48,321 bases of DNA from Pseudomonadota bacterium (lineage in GTDB: Bacteria > Pseudomonadota > Gammaproteobacteria > Xanthomonadales > Xanthomonadaceae): positions 1 to 48,321 of the forward strand of contig JAEZCF010000084.1 of assembly GCA_023430045.1 (NCBI GenBank), given 5' to 3'. Positions 27,650 to 35,185 of the stretch are shown here, piece after piece. Within the stretch, counting starts at the first letter, position 1. Each line of letters begins with the position of its first letter. The notes under the pieces are model-generated. The model was not told the origin of the DNA. It worked only from the letters and a program-made list of their open reading frames with translations, and did no database searches. The position numbers and the translations under genes are program-made.

Positions 27650-29815
27650 ATGGATCCGATCAGACAGCGCGTGCAGCGCTGGCCACGCGCGTGGCGCGTC
27701 ACCGCAGCCGTCGTACTCGGCCTCTACCTGCTGTATCTGCTGGCGGGCAACATCTTCCTCAATACGCCGTTGTTCGACATGGTCACCAACCGCAAGCCGG
27801 AGAAGTTCCAGCTGCGCAATGGTCCCGCATTGACCCTGGTGCCCGGGCACGCGCTGTTATGGAATGTGCACGTGCGCGGGCAGGCCAACCGCACCGTCTA
27901 TATCTTCAGCGCCGAGCGCGCCGGCGCGTACATTTCCCTGCCCGCGCTGCTGCGTCGCGAAATCCGCATCCCCCGCGTGGATGCCGCCGGCGTGCGCGCG
28001 GTGGTCACGCGCACGGAAAAAGCCATTCCGCCCCCGCCGCGCGGTGACCGTGGCTGGACGGTGCGGATGGACGCGATCCACAGCGACAGCATCCGCAGCG
28101 GCCAGTTCGGCAAACTGCTGGTTTCCGGTCGTGCCAGCGCCACGGTCGGCTTCCTGAAACAGCTGCGCGGCGGACCGTCCGAGCTGTTCGACTCCACCGC
28201 CCATTTCGACCAGGCGCGGATCAGCTGGGACGGCACCACCCTGCTCGACCAGGCGCAGATCGACGCCCGCGCCAGCTTCCCTCGGCATTACCGCGATGAT
28301 GCGCCGGGCCTGCGCAAGCTGGGCATCCTGAGCGCGGTACTGAAGATCGACGGCCGCAGCCAGGCCGTACGCGTCGATACTGCGGGCGCGCACGCCACGG
28401 TGGGCACGGTGCCTTCCACCGCGCGGCTGCAGGCCGATCTGGCAATGGATCACGGTGCGCTGCGCCCTGGCGGCCACCTGGTCTGGCGCCTGCCCCTGCA
28501 CGCCGGCGTGCATGCCACCGACCGCGGGCTGCTGGCCCTGCAGCTGGATGTCGCCGATGCCATCCGCCTGCAGGCCCGACTGCCGCGCGACGAGGCGACC
28601 GGCAGCGCACTGGATGCGGACCTGCGCATCGCCGGCCGTGAGATCCCGTTCCATGCGCTGTCCGAACTGCTGCCGCGCACGTCCGGCCAGCTGCGGGCCG
28701 GCTGGGAATTCGATTCGTTGAACTGGATTTCCGATCTTTTCGTCCGCAAGCCCTGGTTCCACCTCGATGGTGGCGGCCTGCTGAACGCGGATCTGAAGCT
28801 GGTCGATGGCCAGTTGGCACCGGGGAGCACCGTCGATATACCGCAGGTGGCGGCGACCGCCGATGTGGCCGACGTACGCATGCGCGGCGATGCCCGTGCG
28901 CGTGGGCGCATCGTCGAGGGCAGCGTGCCGCAGGCGCGCCTGCAGGTGGATATCGCACAGTTCCAGGCCGCGCCGATGGACGCGCCCGGGCAGATCCTGT
29001 TCGACGGCCACGCCCTGGCGCTGGAGCTCAGTGGCGACGCCCGGCTGAAGGAACTCAAGGAAGGCGTGCGGGCGCGGCTGAACTTCAAGGATGCGCGCGT
29101 GCCCGACCTGACACGTTACAACCGTTATCTCGGCAATGAGCAGCTGAAGCTGCTGGGCGGCGCCGGAACGCTCAGCGGCGATCTGGAACTCGATGCCACC
29201 GGCCGCATCGGTCACGGAAGCGCGGACCTGCGTGGACGGAACGCCAGGATGCAGCTGGCCGGCGTGCCGATGCGTGGCGATGCGCTTGTGCAGGCGCGGA
29301 TGAAACGCGCGGATTTCGAAAACAGGCAGTTCGATCTCGGCGGCAGCCATGTGCGCCTGCAGAATGTCCGCGTAGGCGATGGCAATGATGCCGGCTGGTG
29401 GGGCGAAGTGGCCATACGGACGGGCCAGCTGGGCGCCAACATGCCGCTGGCCGGCAATGCGGTGGCGGATATCACGCTGCGCGATGCAGGTCCCCTGCTG
29501 GACGCCTTCGGCGAGCGCAGCGCCTATCCCCGCTGGGTACTGGGTCTGGTGGATTCGGGGCAGGTGCAGGCCAGCGGACAGATGCGCTGGCGCCATGGCC
29601 AGTTGCTGGTCGATGATCTTCATGCGGAAAACGCACGATTGTCACTGCGCGGACGGCTTGACCTTGGAACGGCCGGCAAACGCGGCGATCTTTACCTGCG
29701 CTGGGGAATTCTGGGTGCGGGCATCGAGCTCAACGGCGAACAGCGCAGATGGCATCTGGCCGGCGCACGCGAATGGTACGAACGACAACCGCGCCTGTTG
29801 CCACCGGTGGATTGA
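27650..29815 (+). CDS. AsmA/TamB-like membrane-anchored protein of unknown function
   Basis: A 721-residue protein with one N-terminal membrane segment (about 20-38, VVLGLYLLYLLAGNIFL) and a long periplasmic part built of repeating short beta-strands, with many LxxDxxI-type strands and Gly/Asp turns. The C-terminal third (from RLNFKDARVPDLTRYN) has the AsmA-like LxGxGxLxGDLELDATG style. Proteins of this build have been linked to outer-membrane lipid traffic, but this one is not assigned. The ATG at 27650 (MDPIRQRVQRW) is chosen; another ATG lies at 27638 and neither has a clear ribosome site. Divergent from the S9 peptidase. Confidence 0.65.
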   Translation: MDPIRQRVQRWPRAWRVTAAVVLGLYLLYLLAGNIFLNTPLFDMVTNRKPEKFQLRNGPALTLVPGHALLWNVHVRGQANRTVYIFSAERAGAYISLPALLRREIRIPRVDAAGVRAVVTRTEKAIPPPPRGDRGWTVRMDAIHSDSIRSGQFGKLLVSGRASATVGFLKQLRGGPSELFDSTAHFDQARISWDGTTLLDQAQIDARASFPRHYRDDAPGLRKLGILSAVLKIDGRSQAVRVDTAGAHATVGTVPSTARLQADLAMDHGALRPGGHLVWRLPLHAGVHATDRGLLALQLDVADAIRLQARLPRDEATGSALDADLRIAGREIPFHALSELLPRTSGQLRAGWEFDSLNWISDLFVRKPWFHLDGGGLLNADLKLVDGQLAPGSTVDIPQVAATADVADVRMRGDARARGRIVEGSVPQARLQVDIAQFQAAPMDAPGQILFDGHALALELSGDARLKELKEGVRARLNFKDARVPDLTRYNRYLGNEQLKLLGGAGTLSGDLELDATGRIGHGSADLRGRNARMQLAGVPMRGDALVQARMKRADFENRQFDLGGSHVRLQNVRVGDGNDAGWWGEVAIRTGQLGANMPLAGNAVADITLRDAGPLLDAFGERSAYPRWVLGLVDSGQVQASGQMRWRHGQLLVDDLHAENARLSLRGRLDLGTAGKRGDLYLRWGILGAGIELNGEQRRWHLAGAREWYERQPRLLPPVD

Positions 29816-29847
29816 TTACGGCCCTTCGTCCGAACGTGCAGCCGGCA

Positions 29848-29871
29848 GATGCCGGCCACACGGCCGGCATC
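29848..29871. terminator. Strong palindrome between convergent genes
   Basis: A perfect 10-base stem (29848-29857 GATGCCGGCC, 29862-29871 GGCCGGCATC) with an ACAC loop lies midway between the converging ends of the AsmA-like gene and the TonB receptor. It can fold equally well in either transcript. No T-run is present, so it may be a bidirectional mRNA-end structure or a solitary REP-type element. Confidence 0.5.
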
Positions 29872-29885
29872 CCGGAGGTCAGGCC

Positions 29886-32738
29886 TCAGAAACGTGCACT
29901 GATGCCGAGGGTGAACGAACGGCCATATCGATAGTAGCCCTGCGTCAGCAGCGGATTGCCATTGATGCTGTAGGTCTGCTCATCGTCCAGCAGGTTCTGG
30001 CCCTGCAGGCTGACGGTGAACATGTCGTTGATCTCGTAGGAGATGCTGGCGGTGAGCCAGGTGATCTTGTCGGCCTCTTCGTTGTAACCGGTACCGATCA
30101 CATTGGTGGCGGTGACGAAGCCATCACTGTGATCGGCGGTGGCGCTGACCGACCACGGACCCTTCTCGTACATCAGGCCCAGCGAGTACACCGACGGCGC
30201 GATGCCTTCCAGCGGGCGCTCCTCGCCATTCACGAAGCTCTTGGACCAGTTGCGCGTGTACTGCGCGCGGAAGCCCAGGCCGTTCTCCCAGAAGTGCTGC
30301 AGGCCGGCTTCCACGCCATGTACCTTGGCGTAGTCGCCGTTGATCGGCCGCATGACGTTGAACAGGTAACCCGGCACGCCGATATCCTGGTTCGGCTCCC
30401 AGCTGGTGGTGATCTGGTTTTCGATGCGCTTGTAGAACACCGCCAGGTTGGCGATGGACTGCTCGGCGAAATACCACTCCAGCGACGCATCGCCCTGCTT
30501 GGCGGTATACGGCTTGAGGTCGACATTGCCGCCGTAGATCTGGGTGAACTCGCCCCACGACACGCTGGCCGTGGTATTGGTCGGGGCCAGCTTGTCCACC
30601 GGCGGGCGGGCCATGGTCTTGGCCGCACCCAGGCGCAGCATCAGGTCGTCGGTGAAGCGCCAGGTGAAGTTGCCCGAAGGCAGCACGTAGCGGTAGCTGC
30701 CGTCCTGCACGATGGGGGTCGGATCGGCGTAGGTGGCGGTGTAGTTGAACGCGCCCAGTTCGGTGATGTTGGTGATCTTCGCGTCCCATGCCTCAGCACG
30801 GGTGGTGGTGCTGACCACGCGCACGCCGACATCGGCATTCCAGCGCTCGCCGGAAAGATCTGCCTGCACGTAGAACGCGTTGGTCTTTTCCGATACCCGA
30901 TAGCTTTCCAGCGGATTCCACTTCGGCGCCGCCATCGCGTAATCGTAGACCGTGCCATCGGCACGCGGATTGCCGTTGTAGGCTTCCAGGCTGGCCAGGT
31001 AACCCGGCACGTCGAAGCCGAGGAAACTGCGCGGGAACGTCGATCCGACCTTGTCCATGAAATGCGGCAGCGCCAGGGTTCTGTCGAGCACGCCGCCACC
31101 GAGGTCGCCCACGTTGATGGCATTGTCCATCGAGTAGTAATCGGCGCCGCCGTTGAGGGTGTTGTTGATCAGGTCGCGGCGCTTGTTGCGTTCAGTGCGG
31201 GTGATGCCGAAATTCAGGTTGTCCACGCCCCATTCGCCGATGTACAGCTTGCCGCCGATGGTGCCGCCGGTGATTTCATCCTTGATGTTGTCGCCGCGCA
31301 GTTCCATGTAGTGGGTATTGAAATCGCGGTCGCTGAATTCACCGTTGGCCAGGCCGGCCGACAGGTCACGACCGTCGTCGAACGTGGTGGTCACATTCGG
31401 CACGGCGCCGCGGCCCAGTTCGATGCGGGTGACATTGGGCTGGTTCATGCGCAGCACCACATACGTATCCTGGCCACCGGACGAGCGTTCGGAGCTGGAG
31501 CGGTACAGGTCACCGGTCATGGTGAGGCTGTCATTGACCTTCCACTGGCCGTTGATGCCGAACAGGTCGGTGTCGACGACGCGGTGTTCGGTCTGGTTGA
31601 GCAGTTCCGGATTCATGCGCTGCTCCGGATCCGGATTGTCCATGGTGAAGCCGGTGACGATACCGTTCTGCACCCGGATATCCGACCAGCGGTCCGGGGC
31701 GAACAAGGGATAGAACGACTGCTGGTAGGACACCTGTGGCGAATCCAGCCGGGTCTTCAGCCCATCGACCACGATGCGCACATCATCATTGGGACGCCAC
31801 TCGAACTTTCCGGAAAACGCGCGGCGCTTCTTGTCCTCCAGGATGGAACCGACACGGAACTGACCGGGAGCGATGAGTCCATATTCGTCCGGATCCAGTT
31901 CGCCATTGCCATTGGGATCGATGTTGCCACCCCAGGCGTTGCCGCCCCAGTTCGGATCATTGGGATCCGGATTGCGCGTCCAGCCGCCGTCGTTGCCGGC
32001 GATATCGGTGCGGTCGCGGCGTTCGGCGTAGACCGCGCCGAGCAGCAGGCCCATGGTGTCGTCGGCGAAGGTATTGCTCCAGGTGGCCGAAAACTTGCGC
32101 CCGTTGAGCTCGGACATCTGGTTGCGGTCGCCCTCGGCGCGCACGATGGCATGCTGCCCCTTCTGGTCGAACGGGCTGGCCGAACGCAGGTTGATCAGGC
32201 CGCCGATGGCGCCTTCAGTAAGCACCGATTGCGCGCCCTTGACCACGTCGGCGCCGCTGATGACATCCGATGGCAGCACGTCGTAGGCGAAATCGCGCCC
32301 TGCGCCATCGGTGGCAAGGATGCGGCCGTTGAAGGTGGTGAGCGTGTATTCCGGGCCCAGGCCGCGCACGCTGACCTTCTGGCCTTCGCCACCGGCGGTA
32401 CGGGTGATGGACACACCGGTGATGTGGCTGAGTGAATCAGCAACGTTGTCATCCGGGAAACGCCCCAGTTCCAGTGCGCTGATCGAATCCTGCACGGTGG
32501 CGGCGTCGCGCTTGAGCTCGGTGGCGCGGGCCAGTGCTGCACGCACGCCGGTTACCTGCACGGTATCCAGATCGATGGGGCTCCGGTTCGGATCGTCATC
32601 CGCCGCTGCGGCGGTTTCTCCTGCTGGCACGGCAACGGAAGCTGCGGCCCCTGCCTGCTGCGACCATGCCGTGGTCGGCATGAGCAGGGCAAGGGCGATT
32701 CCATGGTAAAGACAGTGGCGGTTCGGGCGTGCGTTCAC
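29886..32738 (-). CDS. TonB-dependent receptor, Xanthomonas/Caulobacter type
   Basis: Large outer-membrane receptor, 950 residues. A GTG start at 32738 is chosen because AGGAGA lies just upstream; an ATG at 32759 has no such site. It has a signal peptide (about 1-27, ending TTAWSQQ), a TonB-box-like LDTVQVTGVRAAL, a plug (about 60-190: NVADSLSHITGVSITR, KVSVRGLGPEYTLTTFNGR, SGADVVKGAQSVLTEGAIGGLINL), and a long barrel ending SFTLGISARF. The plug wording is that of the receptor class expanded in Xanthomonas and Caulobacter, many of which import carbohydrates. It is divergent from the DeoR regulator and shares its operator region. It probably imports GalNAc- or galactose-containing oligosaccharides; ligand inferred from context only. 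Confidence 0.92.
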   Translation of the reverse strand: MNARPNRHCLYHGIALALLMPTTAWSQQAGAAASVAVPAGETAAAADDDPNRSPIDLDTVQVTGVRAALARATELKRDAATVQDSISALELGRFPDDNVADSLSHITGVSITRTAGGEGQKVSVRGLGPEYTLTTFNGRILATDGAGRDFAYDVLPSDVISGADVVKGAQSVLTEGAIGGLINLRSASPFDQKGQHAIVRAEGDRNQMSELNGRKFSATWSNTFADDTMGLLLGAVYAERRDRTDIAGNDGGWTRNPDPNDPNWGGNAWGGNIDPNGNGELDPDEYGLIAPGQFRVGSILEDKKRRAFSGKFEWRPNDDVRIVVDGLKTRLDSPQVSYQQSFYPLFAPDRWSDIRVQNGIVTGFTMDNPDPEQRMNPELLNQTEHRVVDTDLFGINGQWKVNDSLTMTGDLYRSSSERSSGGQDTYVVLRMNQPNVTRIELGRGAVPNVTTTFDDGRDLSAGLANGEFSDRDFNTHYMELRGDNIKDEITGGTIGGKLYIGEWGVDNLNFGITRTERNKRRDLINNTLNGGADYYSMDNAINVGDLGGGVLDRTLALPHFMDKVGSTFPRSFLGFDVPGYLASLEAYNGNPRADGTVYDYAMAAPKWNPLESYRVSEKTNAFYVQADLSGERWNADVGVRVVSTTTRAEAWDAKITNITELGAFNYTATYADPTPIVQDGSYRYVLPSGNFTWRFTDDLMLRLGAAKTMARPPVDKLAPTNTTASVSWGEFTQIYGGNVDLKPYTAKQGDASLEWYFAEQSIANLAVFYKRIENQITTSWEPNQDIGVPGYLFNVMRPINGDYAKVHGVEAGLQHFWENGLGFRAQYTRNWSKSFVNGEERPLEGIAPSVYSLGLMYEKGPWSVSATADHSDGFVTATNVIGTGYNEEADKITWLTASISYEINDMFTVSLQGQNLLDDEQTYSINGNPLLTQGYYRYGRSFTLGISARF

Positions 32739-32796
32739 GGGCTCTCTCTCCTGAGGCATGAAGCGTAGGACGACGGGCTGTGGGGGCCTGGCTGGT

Positions 32797-32858
32797 GAAA
32801 CAACGAAACCGAGCGTAAATGATGTTTCGTTTCGCATCAATAGCGAAATGTAACGAAG
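32797..32858. promoter_or_regulatory. DeoR/AgaR-type operator cluster
   Basis: Repeated GAAAC/GTTTC words occupy the gap between the receptor and the regulator: GAAACAACGAAAC at 32797-32809, GTTTCGTTTCGC at 32824-32835 and GCGAAATGTAACGAAG at 32843-32858. The last two form an imperfect inverted repeat (10 of 13 positions) around ATCAATA. DeoR-family sugar repressors bind such repeated words. The core GTTTCGTTTC recurs inverted at 35090-35099, so both promoter regions are probably under the same regulator. Confidence 0.65.
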
Positions 32859-32896
32859 TGACGCATACTCTGGAATGTTAGAAAGGAGCTTTCCGC

Positions 32897-33691
32897 ATGG
32901 CCGCCACACGGGACACCAGCCACCGCCGTCTGCAGATCAGTGAACTGGTGCGCCAGCACGGCAGCGTGCAGGTGTCCGCGCTGGCCCGGCAGTTCGGGGT
33001 AAGCCTGCAGACCGTCCGCAAGGACCTGCGTTACCTCACCGAACGCGGCGTGATGGCGCGCGCATACGGCGGCGGCATCGACAGCGGCGCGGTTGGGCCC
33101 GGGGCAGTGACCACCCCTGCGCCGGAGCCCCACTACGAAGCCAAGCGCACGGTGTTCCTGGAGGAAAAGCGGCGCATTGGCGTACGCGCTGCGGCCATGG
33201 TGCAGCCGGGGCACACCATCGTGATCGATTCAGGCACCACCTCCATCCAGTTGGCCGAGGCGCTGCCGGATATCGACGTCACCGTGGTGACCAACGATTT
33301 CGGCGTGCTCACCGCACTCAGCCCGAAAACGCAGATCAACCTGGTCATGCTCGGCGGCGAACTGCGCCGCAAGAACATGGCCTTCTACGGTGGACTGACC
33401 GTGGAGGCGCTGGACGCGCTGCACGTGGACCTGCTGTTCCTGGGCGTGGACGGATTCGACCTGGAACGAGGCATCACCACCCATTACGAACCCGAGGCGA
33501 TGCTCAACCGCAAGATGGTGGAGGCAGCACGTGCGGTGGTGGCGATCACCGACAGCTCGAAGTTCGGCCGGATCTGCCTGCACGGCATCATCCCCGTGTC
33601 CGGGCTGGATGCCCTGATCACCGACACCAATGCGCCGGAGGAGATTTCGCTTGCCTGCCGGGCGCTGGGCGTGAACCTGCAACTGGCGTAA
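32897..33691 (+). CDS. DeoR/GlpR-family transcriptional regulator (AgaR-like)
   Basis: A 264-residue regulator: DeoR helix-turn-helix at about 10-65 (RRLQISELVRQHGSVQVSAL, QFGVSLQTVRKDLRYLTERG), then a sugar-phosphate-binding DeoR C-terminal domain (about 85-250, with the family signatures IVIDSGTTSIQLAEAL, TNDFGVLTAL and LFLGVDGFDLERGITT). Members near aga genes (AgaR) repress amino-sugar catabolism and respond to phosphorylated amino sugars. An AAAGGAG site precedes the ATG at 32897. It lies between the receptor and the degradative genes, with repeated GTTTC words in both promoter regions. The AgaR assignment rests on context. Confidence 0.9.
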   Translation: MAATRDTSHRRLQISELVRQHGSVQVSALARQFGVSLQTVRKDLRYLTERGVMARAYGGGIDSGAVGPGAVTTPAPEPHYEAKRTVFLEEKRRIGVRAAAMVQPGHTIVIDSGTTSIQLAEALPDIDVTVVTNDFGVLTALSPKTQINLVMLGGELRRKNMAFYGGLTVEALDALHVDLLFLGVDGFDLERGITTHYEPEAMLNRKMVEAARAVVAITDSSKFGRICLHGIIPVSGLDALITDTNAPEEISLACRALGVNLQLA

Positions 33692-33903
33692 CAGAGCCGA
33701 CCACGGCCGGCTGAACACCCCGGCATGCCTGCATGGTAGAGCCGACCCATGGTCGGCTGATCACCCCGGGGCATGCCCGCATGGTAGAGCCGACCCATGG
33801 TCGGCTGAACACCCCGGGCGTGCCTGCATGGTAGAGCCGACCCATGGACGGCTGATCACCCGGACAAACCTGCCTGCCAGAGCCGACCACGGGCCGGCTC
33901 TAC
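33692..33903. repeat. SMAG/REP direct array, second sequence class
   Basis: Three GTAGAGCCGACC-type palindromes with TCGGCT ends lie in the same orientation at 33736-33758, 33784-33806 and 33831-33853, a period of 47-48 bp with conserved spacers (GATCACCCCGGG, GCATG). Partial copies flank them at 33692-33712 and 33878-33903. The arms differ from those of the arrays at 2957, 9984 and 24818, so this is another subfamily. The array fills the convergent gap between the regulator and the amidohydrolase gene. Confidence 0.9.
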
Positions 33904-33910
33904 CCCCATC

Positions 33911-35071
33911 TCACCCGCCCAGCCCGAACTCGCGCGCAGCGTTGCCGTAGTACACCTTGTCGATCACCGCGCGTGGCAATGCCAGCCCCGCGACATCGGC
34001 CCCCAGCATGTCGACACGCTGGCTTTCATCAGTCGCCAGGTAGCGCCAATCCGACTGCCATACCGCGTGGACTTCCTGCTTCACCTGTGCAGGATCGGCA
34101 TCCGGCGACTGCGTCAGATCGGTCCCGTAAAGCAGGCGATCCTGGTAGCGGATGAAGAAATCGCGGACCTTCTCACGGTCCTTTTTGGACTGGTACTGCA
34201 CCTGGCTCATGCGCGCAGCCAGGTCCACCGTAGCGTTGGGGAAGCGATCCAGGAATTCCGCCAGCCGGTCCACGTCGTATTCCAGGCTGGCCATGTGCGC
34301 ACCGACCACGCGCAGTTGCGGATGGGCCGCCACGAAGCGGTCACGTGCTGCCATCAGGTCCCCATGCGAGGGCTGCTCCGGGTGCAGGTACATGTGGTAC
34401 TGCGGATGCTTGGCGAAGTACTCGCGGTCGTTGTTGGTGGTCATCTGGTCCAGCGGCAACCAGCAGTTGTACGGTTCGCCCTGGTGCGCGATGAGTGGTA
34501 CGCCCAGCGCGCGCACGTGCTCGGCCACCGGCGCCAGGCCGGCGTCATCGAGCATGATCAGCCTGCCCCCCGCATCCTTCTCCACCATGCCGATGTTCTT
34601 CCACACCTTCACCGCGCGCGCGCCTTCGGCCACAGCGCGGTCCAGGCCGGCATCGACCTGCTGCAACCAGCCCTCGCTGCCGTAACCCTTCATTGAAAAG
34701 GTGGCCGCCCAGTGGAAGTGGGACGGATCCTGCTTCGCCTGTGCCAGTGCGATGGCGTGCTGCCGGTCCACGCTCGGAAAATCCGGGTAATCGACGTTGA
34801 TGGACAGCACTTCGAAATTATCCGCGCGTGCCTGCTCCAGCAGTGACGTATCGGCGGCGTTGGCATGCACGTGTGCGTCGAACTTGCGCAGGCCTGCGTA
34901 ATCGGCCATCGCGTAATGCGTCGTGGCATCGGAAACCGGCCGTGCCGGAGACGCCTCTGCCGCCGCGCGGGTGCCTTCCCCGCCCTGTGGCGTGGGCGCG
35001 GGCGCGCATCCAGCCAGGACTGTGATTCCCATTGCCGCGCATACCAGCCACCTGCCCTGATCCAACATCAT
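33911..35071 (-). CDS. Amidohydrolase-family lipoprotein
   Basis: A 386-residue TIM-barrel protein of the amidohydrolase_2 type carrying a lipoprotein signal (hydrophobic VCAAMGITVLAGC, lipobox LAGC at about residue 19-22), so it is anchored to a membrane outside the cytoplasm. Metal-ligand-like motifs are KFDAHVHANA near 66 (HxH), PLIAHQGEPYNC, VVGAHMASLEYD and LLYGTDLTQSP. Three in-frame ATGs exist (35083, 35071, 35068); 35071 is chosen because GGGGTG lies just before it. Divergent from the GH36 gene, with a GTTTCGTTTC operator word 6 bases before the 35083 ATG. Its reaction is unknown. It does not look like the NagA-type 6-phosphate deacetylase and would face the wrong compartment. Confidence 0.8.
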   Translation of the reverse strand: MMLDQGRWLVCAAMGITVLAGCAPAPTPQGGEGTRAAAEASPARPVSDATTHYAMADYAGLRKFDAHVHANAADTSLLEQARADNFEVLSINVDYPDFPSVDRQHAIALAQAKQDPSHFHWAATFSMKGYGSEGWLQQVDAGLDRAVAEGARAVKVWKNIGMVEKDAGGRLIMLDDAGLAPVAEHVRALGVPLIAHQGEPYNCWLPLDQMTTNNDREYFAKHPQYHMYLHPEQPSHGDLMAARDRFVAAHPQLRVVGAHMASLEYDVDRLAEFLDRFPNATVDLAARMSQVQYQSKKDREKVRDFFIRYQDRLLYGTDLTQSPDADPAQVKQEVHAVWQSDWRYLATDESQRVDMLGADVAGLALPRAVIDKVYYGNAAREFGLGG

Positions 35072-35089
35072 GACGCACCCCATCGCAAG

Positions 35090-35126
35090 GAAACGAAACT
35101 AAATCCCACCATATCGCAACAAAACG
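35090..35126. promoter_or_regulatory. Second DeoR/AgaR-type operator
   Basis: GAAACGAAAC at 35090-35099 is the exact reverse complement of the core at 32824-32833, and a looser copy (ATCGCAACAAAACG, 35113-35126) follows. They lie between the divergent amidohydrolase and GH36 genes, where one bound regulator could act on both promoters. Confidence 0.6.
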
Positions 35127-35185
35127 CTTGCATCAACGTGAGCGGCCTGCGCAGAATGCAGGGCATCTCCACCGGACTGACACTC

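Noticed and set aside
29379..32435. A very long open frame (over 1000 codons) on the plus strand, antisense to the TonB receptor
   Set aside because: It starts inside the AsmA-like gene and mirrors the receptor codon for codon. GC-rich third positions keep antisense frames open; the protein shows no recognisable domain.
33736..33853. Regularly spaced repeats considered as a CRISPR array
   Set aside because: The units are palindromes starting with GTAG, the intervening spacers are also conserved, and no cas gene is near. They are REP elements.
33911..35071. The amidohydrolase as the missing GalNAc-6-phosphate deacetylase
   Set aside because: It carries a lipoprotein signal, so it lies outside the cytoplasm, and its motifs fit amidohydrolase_2 rather than NagA/AgaA.
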